DNA of 64,000 nucleotides. Source: Streptomyces aureoverticillatus (GTDB lineage: Bacteria; Actinomycetota; Actinomycetes; Streptomycetales; Streptomycetaceae). Both the position numbers and the translations under genes were made by a program. Positions 1-7,624 of this stretch are shown piece by piece (the stretch's first letter is position 1; every line of letters starts with the position of its first letter). Below the pieces are notes generated by a model. That model saw only the letters and a program-made list of their open reading frames with translations. It was not told the origin of the DNA and did not search any database. The stretch lies in NCBI RefSeq assembly GCF_014649395.1, contig NZ_BMSY01000007.1:310001-374000 (forward strand), read 5' to 3'.

Positions 1-1
1 C

Positions 2-151
2 TCCGTCGTCCGCACGGCGCGCTTCATGGCCACGCGCGTGCTGGCCCTCGTGGAGCAGCCCGTCCCGAGGGAGGACAGCTCCGAACGGCCCGATCGGCCC
101 GATCGGCCCGATCGGGCCGGACGACCCCTCCGGGAAGACCCTGAGTCCTAG
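2..151 (+). CDS. C-terminal end of an unrecognised protein (5' truncated by window edge)
   Basis: An open frame runs from the left edge to a TAG stop and encodes the last 49 residues of a protein. The first 20 or so residues (SVVRTARFMATRVLAL) look like an ordinary folded or helical end. The tail is charged and low in complexity, with Asp-Arg-Pro repeated three times by a 9-bp tandem repeat (gatcggccc). G/C at codon third positions fits real coding sequence. No domain can be named from so short a piece, and the strand and frame are my inference. Confidence 0.45.
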   Translation, partial: SVVRTARFMATRVLALVEQPVPREDSSERPDRPDRPDRAGRPLREDPES

Positions 152-396
152 GACCCCGTCTCCACCCACGGGAGTACTTGTGTGACGACCGGTCATCCTC
201 CGGGAGGCCCGCCAATCGGTACGAGGGCATGACGCCCAAAGCTCACGGCGGACCTAGATTTGAGGTCAAGCGGCGGGTGCAGCACTCGTCCCCCGAGGTC
301 AGACACCCGCCGCTGCCAGCTTCACCAGCAGAACCAACAGCAGCAGCAACCAAGCAACCAACAGAAGAAACAACAGAGTCAGGAAGGGAGAGAACC

Positions 397-600
397 ATGG
401 CGGACACCGCGCCGCGGACGATGATCCGCACACAGGGACGGAAGCTCTCCACCCTGGGCGTCCGGCCGTCCGGAACGCGCCACCCCCTGGTGGCCACGCT
501 CATGGTCCTCCCCCTGGCAGCCCTGCTCACCGTCGCCTTCGGCGGCTGGGAAGCAGTGGTCACACAAGCGTCGTCCGTGGGCGTGATGCTGGGGCGCTGA
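397..600 (+). CDS. Small single-pass membrane protein, unknown function
   Basis: Encodes 67 residues. The ATG is preceded by a good purine-rich ribosome site (aggaagggag, 7 nt upstream), which decides the start. Residues 1-29 are basic and polar. Residues 30-48 (PLVATLMVLPLAALLTVAF) form one hydrophobic segment, followed by a short tail ending VGVMLGR. I do not recognise a family. It stands alone, with an A-rich, G-poor leader upstream (about 310-390) that is unlike the local composition, and a strong terminator about 90 bp downstream. Confidence 0.6.
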   Translation: MADTAPRTMIRTQGRKLSTLGVRPSGTRHPLVATLMVLPLAALLTVAFGGWEAVVTQASSVGVMLGR

Positions 601-686
601 GCGGCGCCCCAGGCCCGGAAGAGCGGTCCGGGCGGGGACATCCGGCCATGAAACCCCGTGGGGACGGGGGTGCGGCGGACGGCACA

Positions 687-730
687 ACAGCCCGCGCAGC
701 TGGGGAGCTGCGCGGGCTGTTTCTTTTCTT
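687..730 (+). terminator. Intrinsic terminator, perfect 15-bp stem
   Basis: The arms acagcccgcgcagct and agctgcgcgggctgt (687-701 and 706-720) pair perfectly around a GGGG loop and are followed by the T-rich tail ttcttttctt. It ends the transcript of the small membrane protein gene at 397-600. Confidence 0.85.
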
Positions 731-897
731 GCGAGCCCAGGCGGGTCCGGTGCCGAGTCAGCCCGTCGAGGGGGCCCCTCCCCGCTCCTCAAGAGCTTGG
801 GGGAGCCTGAGGACGAGGCCGGGCGGGCTCGGGGAAACCTCCTCCGCGAGGACGACGTACGCTCACGCGAGACGCACAGCCACACCCCGGGGGACCC

Positions 898-1842
898 GTG
901 ACCGCCCTGCTGCCCGCCCTGACCGCCCAGGCCAAGCTCAGGGCCCACCACACCCCCGACTGCGCCTGCAGCCCGCCGCACGGCGTCCTGGCCGACCGCC
1001 CGGACGCCACCGTGGCACGCCACGGCCAGGTCGTGGCGAAGGCCCACGCACCCGGCACCCCCGAGCCCGCCCTGACCGCCCGCCTCGCCGCAGCCGCCCA
1101 CCCCGCCCTGGCCGGCACCCTCCTCGCCCCGCTGACGCCCCGGCCGACCCGCCTGCACGACCGCCTGGTCACCCTCTGGCCGTACGGCGCCCCGGTCGAC
1201 CGTGACGACCCGGACGCGGCCCCCTGGGAGGCGGCCGCCGCCCTCCTGGCCCGCCTGCACCGCACCCCGCCGACCGTGCTCCCGTACCCCCTCCCGCCGA
1301 TGCGCGGCCCGGAGAAGGCCGCCCGTGCCGTGGCCCGGCTGCGGGCGGCGGCCCCGCACCCCGCCGCGTCCCCGGTGGAGCGGGCGTGGGCGGTCCTGCC
1401 GGCCTGGGCCCGCGACGAGGCCCCGCACCCTGGCCCGCCGCACCTGTGCCACGGCGACCTGCACCTGGGTCAGCTCGTCCGCACGCCCGCGGACCAGTGG
1501 CTGCTCATCGACATCGACGACCTGGGCACCGGGGACCCGGCCTGGGACCTGGCCCGCCCCGCGGCCTGGTACGCCTGCGGGCTGCTCCTGCCCGAGGAGT
1601 GGACGCGGTTCCTGAACGCCTACCGGGCGGCGGGCGGCCCCGCCGTCCCCGCCGACGGGTCGGACCCGTGGCCGATTCTCGACGTACCCGCCCGTGCCCT
1701 GACCGTGCAGACGGCGGCCCTCGCGATCACCAAGGCGATGGCGGCGGAACGCGCCCTTGACGAGGTCGAGGAGACGTTCGTGGACGCCTGCCGCAGGATG
1801 GCGGCCGTCCCGCCGGACTTGGCGCCGATCGGTACGAAGTAG
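898..1842 (+). CDS. Aminoglycoside phosphotransferase (APH) family kinase-like protein
   Basis: 314 residues with the APH/choline-kinase fold signature: the Brenner-type catalytic motif CHGDLHLGQL (HGD at 185-187) and the metal-binding IDIDD (204-208). A possible ATP lysine lies in VVAKAH (Lys48). The family phosphorylates small molecules or sugars. The substrate cannot be told from sequence, and drug resistance should not be assumed. The GTG start follows a weak ribosome site (gggggac); no ATG lies upstream in frame. The protein is very rich in Ala, Pro and Arg. It is followed 69 bp later by a zinc-ribbon gene in the same direction. Confidence 0.8.
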   Translation: MTALLPALTAQAKLRAHHTPDCACSPPHGVLADRPDATVARHGQVVAKAHAPGTPEPALTARLAAAAHPALAGTLLAPLTPRPTRLHDRLVTLWPYGAPVDRDDPDAAPWEAAAALLARLHRTPPTVLPYPLPPMRGPEKAARAVARLRAAAPHPAASPVERAWAVLPAWARDEAPHPGPPHLCHGDLHLGQLVRTPADQWLLIDIDDLGTGDPAWDLARPAAWYACGLLLPEEWTRFLNAYRAAGGPAVPADGSDPWPILDVPARALTVQTAALAITKAMAAERALDEVEETFVDACRRMAAVPPDLAPIGTK

Positions 1843-1911
1843 GGTGCACTGCACCGAAGCCGGGCAGGTATCCGGCCAAGCAGTCACGACCGGCGAGGAG
1901 TTGAGCCGACC

Positions 1912-2208
1912 ATGCAGTGCCCCAAGTGCCACGCACCGATGCACACGTACAACCGCAATGGCGTCCAGATCGAGCAGTGCAGCGGGTGCCGCGGCATATT
2001 CCTCGACTACGGCGAGCTCGAGGCACTGACCCGCCTGGAGAACCAGTGGAGCGGTCACCAGGCCCCACCGGCCCCGCCTGCGGCCCCGGCCTACCCCGCG
2101 GCGCCCGCGCCCGCCTGGGGAGCCCCGCACGGCGGCCACGGCAGTCACCATGGTCACCACGGCCACAAGAGGCACAAGAGCTTCGGGCACATGCTCTTCT
2201 CCTCCTGA
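1912..2208 (+). CDS. Small zinc-ribbon (TFIIB-type) protein with His-rich tail
   Basis: 98 residues. CPKC (3-6) and CSGC (23-26) form a four-cysteine zinc ribbon, followed by the family hallmark GIFLDYGELE (28-37). Residues 50-75 are a Pro/Ala linker, and the C-terminus (about 77-93) is a His/Gly cluster (HGGHGSHHGHHGHKRHK) that could bind metal. The family is widespread in bacteria and its function is unknown. A ribosome site (gaggag) lies 8-10 nt before the ATG. Transcription ends at the hairpin at 2237-2272. Confidence 0.8.
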   Translation: MQCPKCHAPMHTYNRNGVQIEQCSGCRGIFLDYGELEALTRLENQWSGHQAPPAPPAAPAYPAAPAPAWGAPHGGHGSHHGHHGHKRHKSFGHMLFSS

Positions 2209-2236
2209 GCGGACTCAGCGGACTCAGTGGACACGA

Positions 2237-2272
2237 CGAAGCCCCCGGCCGTGGAGACGGCCGGGGGCTTCG
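2237..2272. terminator. Bidirectional terminator between zinc-ribbon gene and tRNA operon
   Basis: The perfect 16-bp inverted repeat cgaagcccccggccgt / acggccgggggcttcg has a 4-nt loop. It sits between two convergent transcripts: the rightward zinc-ribbon gene and the leftward tRNA array. There is no long T tract, but the stem is very G/C-rich, as is usual for Streptomyces. Confidence 0.75.
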
Positions 2273-2281
2273 TGGAGCTGG

Positions 2282-2353
2282 TGCGCGATACTGGGATTGA
2301 ACCAGTGACCTCTTCCGTGTCAGGGAAGCGCTCTCCCGCTGAGCTAATCGCGC
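2282..2353 (-). tRNA. tRNA-Val (GAC), copy 1
   Basis: A 72-nt cloverleaf without encoded CCA. The acceptor arms GCGCGAT and ATCGCGC pair perfectly, the discriminator is A, and the anticodon loop (ctGACac) gives GAC. It is the last gene of the leftward Gly-Cys-Val-Val-Val operon and is identical to copy 2. Confidence 0.95.
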
Positions 2354-2393
2354 AGGTCAACCTGCGAATGCAGAACCTGACGGGGATGCTGCG

Positions 2394-2465
2394 TGCGCGA
2401 TACTGGGATTGAACCAGTGACCTCTTCCGTGTCAGGGAAGCGCTCTCCCGCTGAGCTAATCGCGC
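2394..2465 (-). tRNA. tRNA-Val (GAC), copy 2
   Basis: Identical to copy 1, displaced by exactly 112 bp together with its 40-bp spacer. The acceptor stem GCGCGAT/ATCGCGC is perfect and the anticodon is GAC. Confidence 0.95.
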
Positions 2466-2505
2466 AGGTCAACCTGCGAATGCAGAACCTGACGGGGATG
2501 CTGCG

Positions 2506-2577
2506 TGCGCGATACTGGGATTGAACCAGTGACCTCTTCCGTGTCAGGGAAGCGCTCTCCCGCTGAGCTAATCGTCC
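2506..2577 (-). tRNA. tRNA-Val (GAC), copy 3, with mismatched acceptor stem
   Basis: The body and 3' half are identical to copies 1 and 2, but the 5' acceptor arm reads GGACGAT instead of GCGCGAT while the 3' arm remains ATCGCGC. Pairs 2-71 (G-G) and 3-70 (A-C) are therefore mismatched. It may be a chimera of two Val tRNA genes made by unequal exchange. It could still be expressed, but processing or charging may suffer. Confidence 0.8.
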
Positions 2578-2581
2578 TTGG

Positions 2582-2652
2582 AGGTGGAGACGGGATTTGA
2601 ACCCGTGTAGACGGCTTTGCAGGCCGTTGCCTCGCCTCTCGGCCACTCCACC
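2582..2652 (-). tRNA. tRNA-Cys (GCA)
   Basis: A 71-nt cloverleaf. Acceptor arms GGTGGAG/CTCCACC are perfect, the discriminator is U, and the anticodon loop (ctGCAaa) gives GCA. It has the usual T-arm motif GGTTCAAATCC. It is the second gene of the leftward tRNA operon. Confidence 0.95.
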
Positions 2653-2694
2653 AGGAGTTACGGGGGTTCGGGAAGATCCCCCGTGGTTCCTGCG

Positions 2695-2767
2695 AGCGGA
2701 CGACCAGGTTCGAACTGGCGACCTCAACCTTGGCAAGGTTGCGCTCTACCAACTGAGCTACGTCCGC
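2695..2767 (-). tRNA. tRNA-Gly (GCC)
   Basis: A 73-nt cloverleaf. Acceptor arms GCGGACG/CGTCCGC are perfect, the discriminator is U, and the anticodon loop TTGCCAA gives GCC. It is the first gene of the leftward operon, about 36 nt after the predicted transcription start. Confidence 0.95.
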
Positions 2768-2809
2768 TTGTCTTTCCCGGCCCGCTTCCGCGTCCCGGCG
2801 ACGTGTTGA

Positions 2810-2837
2810 ACTCTAGCGGATTCCTGGGCCAGTACAA
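2810..2837 (-). promoter_or_regulatory. Promoter of the tRNA Gly-Cys-Val operon
   Basis: On the minus strand, TTGTAC (2832-2837) and TAGAGT (2810-2815) are separated by 16 bp, a good match to the vegetative sigma consensus. The tRNA-Gly 5' end lies 43 nt downstream of the -10. The promoter is divergent from pabB. Confidence 0.65.
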
Positions 2838-2923
2838 AAACGCGTTTGCGCAGCGTGCTGCGCTGTCGCCTCCTCGCCGGAGGCCCGGGACGCGCTCGGG
2901 ACGCCGGTCATAGACTCGCAGAC

Positions 2924-3994
2924 GTGCACGACCTGTCTCCCATGGCACGCTTCGGCGGCCTCGTCGCGACCGATCTCCGGGACGTGACCAGCGACCCTTC
3001 CGCCCTGGACTCCTCCGGCTTCTGGGCGGTGTCCGCGGACTTCGAGGGCCGGCTGGTGTGTGCCCGCTTCGGCAGGGTGCGTGAAGAACCCGTGCCCGCG
3101 CCGGTGCCGGGGGCATGGCGCGGCCCGGCGGCCGGTGACTGGACGTCGTCGCTCGACCGCGCCGCGTACACGGCCGGTGTGCGCCGCATACGCGAGCACA
3201 TCGCGGCGGGTGACGTGTATCAGGCGAACCTCTGCCGGGTGCTGTCCGCGCCGGTCGCCGCCGACGCCGACGTGGACGCCCTGACGGCGCTCCTCGCGCG
3301 CGGGAACCCCGCTCCGTACGCCGGAACGATCCGCCTGCCCGGCCACGGGGTCGAGACAGCCACGGCGTCGCCCGAGCTGTTCCTGCGCCGCGCGGGCGGC
3401 GTCGTCGAGTCGGGGCCCATCAAGGGCACCGGGCGCACCGAGGCGGACCTCCTGGAGAAGGACTACGCCGAGAACGTGATGATCGTGGACCTCGTCCGCA
3501 ACGACCTGGGGCGGGTCTGCGCGACGGGCACGGTGAGCGTGCCGGACCTGTGCGTCGTCGAGAAGCACCCGGGCCTCGTCCACCTCGTCTCCACCGTCCG
3601 CGGCGAGCTGCGCGCCGACGCCGGCTGGCCCGGCCTGCTGGCCGCCACCTTCCCGCCCGGCTCCGTCACCGGCGCCCCGAAGTCCAGCGCGCTGCGCATC
3701 ATCGACGCCCTGGAGACGGCGCCCCGCGGCCCGTACTGCGGCGGCGTCGGCTGGGTCGACGCGGACCGGCGCACCGGGGAGCTGGCCGTCGGGATCCGCA
3801 CGTTCTGGATCGATCGCGGTGCGGGCGTGCTGCGGTTCGGTACGGGAGCGGGGATCACCTGGGGCTCGGACCCCGAGGGCGAGTGGCGCGAGACGGAGCT
3901 GAAGGCCGAGCGGCTGCTGGCGGTAGCCTCGGGAGCGTACGCACCGAGTGAAGGACCCTCTCGTGAAGATATGGCTCAACGGCGGCCTGCATGA
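2924..3994 (+). CDS. pabB: Aminodeoxychorismate synthase component I
   Basis: 356 residues of the chorismate-binding family. With a glutaminase partner it converts chorismate to 4-amino-4-deoxychorismate for folate. Visible motifs are ESGPIKGTGR, KDYAENVMIVDLVRNDLGRV, PPGSVTGAPKSSALRIID and the FGTGAGITWGSDP end. The chain is shorter than E. coli PabB (about 450), mainly at the N-terminus. The GTG start is chosen because TAGACT (2911-2916), a -10-like hexamer, ends 7 nt before it with no ribosome site, which suggests a leaderless mRNA; ATG 2942 is an alternative. It overlaps pabC by 32 bp. The glutaminase subunit is not in this window. Confidence 0.9.
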   Translation: MHDLSPMARFGGLVATDLRDVTSDPSALDSSGFWAVSADFEGRLVCARFGRVREEPVPAPVPGAWRGPAAGDWTSSLDRAAYTAGVRRIREHIAAGDVYQANLCRVLSAPVAADADVDALTALLARGNPAPYAGTIRLPGHGVETATASPELFLRRAGGVVESGPIKGTGRTEADLLEKDYAENVMIVDLVRNDLGRVCATGTVSVPDLCVVEKHPGLVHLVSTVRGELRADAGWPGLLAATFPPGSVTGAPKSSALRIIDALETAPRGPYCGGVGWVDADRRTGELAVGIRTFWIDRGAGVLRFGTGAGITWGSDPEGEWRETELKAERLLAVASGAYAPSEGPSREDMAQRRPA

Positions 3995-4784
3995 CCTGGA
4001 TTCCGCGCGCGTCTCCGTGTTCGACCACGGACTGACCGTCGGCGACGGCATCTTCGAGACCGTGAAGGCGGTCGCCGGACGGCCGTTCGCGCTGACCCGC
4101 CACCTGGACCGGCTGGCCCGCTCCGCCCGCGGCCTCGGCCTGCCCGAGCCGGACCTCGACGAGGTGCGCCGCGCCTGCGCCGCCGTCCTCGACGCCAACC
4201 CGATGGAGCTCGGGCGGCTGCGCATCACGTACACCGGGGGCCTCTCCCCGCTCGGCTCCGACCGCGGCGACCAGGGCCCCACGCTCGTCGTCGCCCTCGG
4301 GGAGACCACGCGGCGCCCCGACTCCACCGCCGTGATCACGGTCCCCTGGACCCGCAATGAGCGCGGCGCGCTGACCGGCCTGAAGACCACCTCGTACGCC
4401 GAGAACGTGGTCGCCCTCGCCCGTGCCACCGAACAGGGCGCCACGGAGGCGCTGTTCCCCAACACGGTGGGGCAGCTGTGCGAGGGCACCGGATCGAACG
4501 TCTTCGTGGTCCTCGACGGCGAGATCCACACGCCGCCGGTCTCCTCCGGGTGCCTGGCGGGCATCACGCGCGCGTTGGCCGTCGAGTGGACCGGCGCGCA
4601 CGAGACCGACCTGCCCCTGGACGTGCTCGACCGCGCCGACGAGGTCTTCCTCACCTCGACGCTGCGCGACGTACAGGCCGTGCACCGCGTCGACGACCGT
4701 GAACTGCCCGGAGCCCCGGGCCCCGTGACGACCAAGGCGATGCGGGTCTTCGAAGAGCGTGCGGCGGACGACCTCGATCCTTAG
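3963..4784 (+). CDS. pabC: Aminodeoxychorismate lyase (class IV PLP enzyme)
   Basis: 273 residues of the branched-chain aminotransferase/4-amino-4-deoxychorismate lyase fold. It cleaves aminodeoxychorismate to p-aminobenzoate and pyruvate. The PLP lysine is Lys141 in GLKTTSYAENV. The N-terminal FDHGLTVGDGIFET and the LFPNTVGQLCEGTGSNVF stretch are family marks. GTG 3963 is preferred over GTG 3948 because gaagga lies 7 nt before it and the protein then begins MKIWLNG, typical of the family. Its start lies inside pabB, so the two are translationally coupled. An aminotransferase of the same fold cannot be fully excluded, but the pabB context is decisive. Confidence 0.88.
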   Translation: MKIWLNGGLHDLDSARVSVFDHGLTVGDGIFETVKAVAGRPFALTRHLDRLARSARGLGLPEPDLDEVRRACAAVLDANPMELGRLRITYTGGLSPLGSDRGDQGPTLVVALGETTRRPDSTAVITVPWTRNERGALTGLKTTSYAENVVALARATEQGATEALFPNTVGQLCEGTGSNVFVVLDGEIHTPPVSSGCLAGITRALAVEWTGAHETDLPLDVLDRADEVFLTSTLRDVQAVHRVDDRELPGAPGPVTTKAMRVFEERAADDLDP

Positions 4785-4808
4785 GGATCGGCCGAAGAGC
4801 CCGGGCGG

Positions 4809-4838
4809 GCTCCCGCACGGTTCGGGGAGCGCGGGAGC
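4809..4838 (+). terminator. Possible terminator after pabC
   Basis: gctcccgc and gcgggagc form an 8-bp stem with a 14-nt loop just after the pabC stop, preceded by a smaller hairpin (gagccc/gggctc, 4797-4812). There is no T tract, so this is only a candidate. Confidence 0.35.
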
Positions 4839-4885
4839 GTAAATCCGGATGACGCGGGGCGTGCCCAGTGGGTACAACTCCCGTG

Positions 4886-5710
4886 ATGACCACGACCCTG
4901 CGGCCTTCCGGGCCGCTCCAGGAGAGCACCACGGGCGCGAAGTCGCGCGACTACGACGTCTGCGTGAACAGCCGCCCCGTCGGCCGGATACGGCTGGCCA
5001 CCCATGCCGTCTTCGGCCCCCGCGTCGCCGAGATCCTGGACCTGCGCATCGACGCCCCGGACCGTCGTCGGGGCCGCGCGACCGTGGCCGCGCTGGCCGC
5101 CGAGGAGGTGGCGCGCGGCTGGGGCTGCACCCGTATCGAGGCGGCCGTGCCCGCGGGCTCCCCCGGGGTGGCGGCCCTGGCCACGGCGCTCGGCTATGTG
5201 GAGCGCAATCGCCGGATGTCCAAGCCGCTTCCGCTGCGCCCGCCCGAGCTGCCGGGGGACGTGCGGGCACGGGCGATGACGGACGAGGAGTTCGAGGAGT
5301 GGGCCGCCCACTCCAGGGACGTCTATGCCCAGGACTGGATCGACCGCGGCGTGCCGGCGGCGGAGGCGTACGCCAAGGTCGACGCGGACCAGCGCAATTC
5401 GCTGGCCGACGGTCTGGCGACGCCCGGCGCCCGGTTCAGCGTGCTGATCCAGGGCGCCGAGGTCGTCGGCATCCTGTGGGTCGCGGAACGTCACGGCGAG
5501 TGCTTCGTGTACGACATCGAGGTCCGCGAGGAGCACCGCGGCAGGGGACACGGCCGCAGCCTGATGCTCCACGCCGAGGGCCAGTGCCTCGAAGCCGGCA
5601 AGGACCGCATCGGCTTGAACGTCTTCGCGGGGAACACACCGGCGCTGCGCCTGTACGAGTCGCTGGGCTACGAGACGAGCACGTACTACGTGTACAAGCA
5701 GTTGCTCTAG
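4886..5710 (+). CDS. GNAT-family N-acetyltransferase with two GNAT-like halves
   Basis: 274 residues. The C-terminal half (about 180-274) is a clear GNAT domain: YDIEVREEHRGRGHGRSLM carries the acetyl-CoA-binding R-x-x-G-x-G/A loop, and NTPALRLYESLGYE is the usual motif B end. The N-terminal half (about 20-115) looks like a second, degenerate GNAT domain (RIDAPDRRRGRATVAALAA). The acceptor is unknown. ATG 4886 is preferred to GTG 4868 because the hexamer TACAAC (4873-4878) ends 7 nt before it, a leaderless pattern. It converges with the DsbA-like gene. Confidence 0.8.
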   Translation: MTTTLRPSGPLQESTTGAKSRDYDVCVNSRPVGRIRLATHAVFGPRVAEILDLRIDAPDRRRGRATVAALAAEEVARGWGCTRIEAAVPAGSPGVAALATALGYVERNRRMSKPLPLRPPELPGDVRARAMTDEEFEEWAAHSRDVYAQDWIDRGVPAAEAYAKVDADQRNSLADGLATPGARFSVLIQGAEVVGILWVAERHGECFVYDIEVREEHRGRGHGRSLMLHAEGQCLEAGKDRIGLNVFAGNTPALRLYESLGYETSTYYVYKQLL

Positions 5711-5767
5711 CTGCGTATGGGCGTGGCCGAGGACGTGGTGGGCGCCGCGCGCGGGCGTGGCCGGCGG

Positions 5768-6283
5768 CTACCCGAGGACGCGGTCGGCGATCTCCACGAT
5801 GCGCTCGCGCAGGCCGTCCTGGCTCTTGCCGCCGTCCAGCCGTTCCCCGTCCACGACATACGTGGGCGTCCCGGTGACGCCGATCGCCTTGCCCTCAGCC
5901 TGGTCGGCGTCGACGATCAGGATGTGCCGGCCGTCCACGAGGGCGGTGTCGAACTCCTCGGCGTCCAGGCCCAGTTCGCCCGCGACCTCGACCAGGAAGG
6001 GTTCGCCCTTACGGTCCAGCTCCTCGACCCGGCCCAGGACGGCCTCGACGTACTCCCAGCCCTTGCCCTGCGCGAGGGCCTCCTCGGCGGCCTGCGCGGC
6101 GGCGAAGGCGTGCTTGTGCTTCTCGAGGGGGAAGTGGCGAAGGCGCAGCTCGGCACGGTCGCCGTAGCGGGCGCGGAGGGCGCGCACGTCGTCCAGGGCG
6201 GTGCGGCAGTCGGGGCACTGCAGTTCGCACCAGACGTCGATGACGAGGGGGACGGCGGGGCTCGCGGGGGAGGAGTCGGTCAT
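5768..6283 (-). CDS. DsbA-family thioredoxin-fold protein (cytoplasmic)
   Basis: 171 residues. The active site CPDC (Cys23-Cys26) follows the first beta strand (PLVIDVWCELQCPDC), then comes a helical insert, and VTGTPTYVVDG near residue 140 supplies the cis-proline loop. This is the DsbA/FrnE-like layout. No signal peptide or membrane segment is present, so a cytoplasmic dithiol-disulfide role is likely; the partner is unknown. The ATG start is the first codon of a chain of normal family length. Convergent with the GNAT gene. Confidence 0.8.
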   Translation of the reverse strand: MTDSSPASPAVPLVIDVWCELQCPDCRTALDDVRALRARYGDRAELRLRHFPLEKHKHAFAAAQAAEEALAQGKGWEYVEAVLGRVEELDRKGEPFLVEVAGELGLDAEEFDTALVDGRHILIVDADQAEGKAIGVTGTPTYVVDGERLDGGKSQDGLRERIVEIADRVLG

Positions 6284-6547
6284 GCGCACAGTGTCCCAGC
6301 CCCCGGGCACGCGCCCCAACCGGGACCGGCGGCGCAGCTCCACCGGGACCGGCCGCGCACCCTGGCGGGGACCGGCCGCGCGGCCGACCGGCGCCTGGCG
6401 CGCGGCCGACCGGCACCTGGGGAGGAGCCAGGACCCGGATATCTCCCTGATGTGCTCCGAGGGCCGTGGCTTCCGGGACCCCACCCGGTGCAGGATGGAA
6501 GGGACACATGCGACACCGCACCGCGCCCGCACGCCTGGAGGACCGGG

Positions 6548-6994
6548 ATGATTGCCGAGACCATCTGTTCCGCCGTAGCCGCGGCCGGCCTCGGCATCGC
6601 GGCCGTCACGGCGTATCGCAAGCGTTTCCTGGCCGCGGCGCGCCTGGCCGCGTATGCGCTGGTCCCGATCGGACTGGTCATGACCGGGGCGGTGGAGTGG
6701 GCCGCCGAGACGGCCTTCAGCCCGGTGGCCTGGGCGGGCTTCGGCGTGCTCGGCGCGGCCTGGCTGCTGTTCCTGGCGACCCGCGCGGTGGAGCGCCGCT
6801 CCGGCGGCACCCGCAAGGAGCGCCGCGCCGCGGCGAAGGCCGCCCAGCGTGACGCCGTCGCCCCGGCCGCCTCCGCCCCCTCCCTGGGCCCGGCCGGGCG
6901 CCCCCAGGCGGCGCCGGCCGCCAAGCAGAAGAAGGCCGCTCCGGCGGAGGACTTCAGCGACATCGAGGCGATCCTGAAGAAGCACGGCATCTGA
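6548..6994 (+). CDS. Small multi-pass membrane protein, unknown function
   Basis: 148 residues. Hydrophobic segments lie at about 5-22, 33-53 and 60-80 (AWAGFGVLGAAWLLFLATRA), followed by a basic stretch (RKERRAAAKAAQR), an Ala/Pro/Lys linker and a conserved-looking acidic end, EDFSDIEAILKKHGI, which may be a docking peptide. A ribosome site (ggagga) precedes the ATG. I do not recognise a characterised family. Confidence 0.72.
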   Translation: MIAETICSAVAAAGLGIAAVTAYRKRFLAAARLAAYALVPIGLVMTGAVEWAAETAFSPVAWAGFGVLGAAWLLFLATRAVERRSGGTRKERRAAAKAAQRDAVAPAASAPSLGPAGRPQAAPAAKQKKAAPAEDFSDIEAILKKHGI

Positions 6995-7235
6995 CGCCCG
7001 CGGGGCGCCGCCCGCCGGTTCGAGCGCTGCTCCTGAGCGTGGGGCCGCGCCCCTTGCCGCGCTGCTCGGGAGCACGCCGTCCCGCATTCCGAGATCACGT
7101 TCGAGCGTATCGGCGGACACCGTTCGCAGGTGCGCCGCGCGGGGCCCACCAAGGTCACGGAATGCGGCGAACTCCCGCGCGGACCGTGCGTGTTGGTACG
7201 TGGCGGTGTCCGCCCTGCGTCATCATCACCGCGAG

Positions 7236-7427
7236 ATGCTTGACACCACCCCACAGAGCGACCCCGCCCCGCCGGACGAGCGGGGCACCGCCGCCCACGA
7301 GCGCGGAACCGCCGACGAACCGCGAGGCTGTCTCTTCGCGCTCTCGCAGCCACCGCTGATGATCTTCCTGGCGGTGATCGGCAGCCTGCTCCTCATGGCG
7401 TCGCTGCACGATCTGCTGCTGCTCTGA
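7236..7427 (+). CDS. Small single-pass membrane protein, unknown function
   Basis: Encodes 63 residues: a polar, charged N-terminus (1-30), then one hydrophobic segment (about 38-54, PPLMIFLAVIGSLLLMA) and a Leu-rich tail ending HDLLLL. ATG 7236 is chosen over 7200 because gcgag lies just before it and the product then lacks an implausible His-rich extension. No family recognised. The roughly 240 bp before it (6995-7235) show nothing beyond G/C-rich intergenic sequence. Confidence 0.5.
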   Translation: MLDTTPQSDPAPPDERGTAAHERGTADEPRGCLFALSQPPLMIFLAVIGSLLLMASLHDLLLL

Positions 7428-7624
7428 GCGCTTCGCCGGATGTGCCACACCATGCCGTCGCGACCCCGCGGGTGCGTCGTGGCTGGTCGCGCCCGCGCGG
7501 CGGAGCCGCATGTGTCAGGGCCCCGCGCCCCTTCAGGGCGCCACCGAACCGCAGCCGACTTCACCGGGACCGCTCAGCCGTCGGCCGCCACCGCTCCCCG
7601 CCCGCGGCCCCCGTCGGACATGCC

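Noticed and set aside
898..1842. Aminoglycoside resistance gene
   Set aside because: Only the general APH/choline-kinase motifs are present. Such kinases are common in core genomes and have many substrates.
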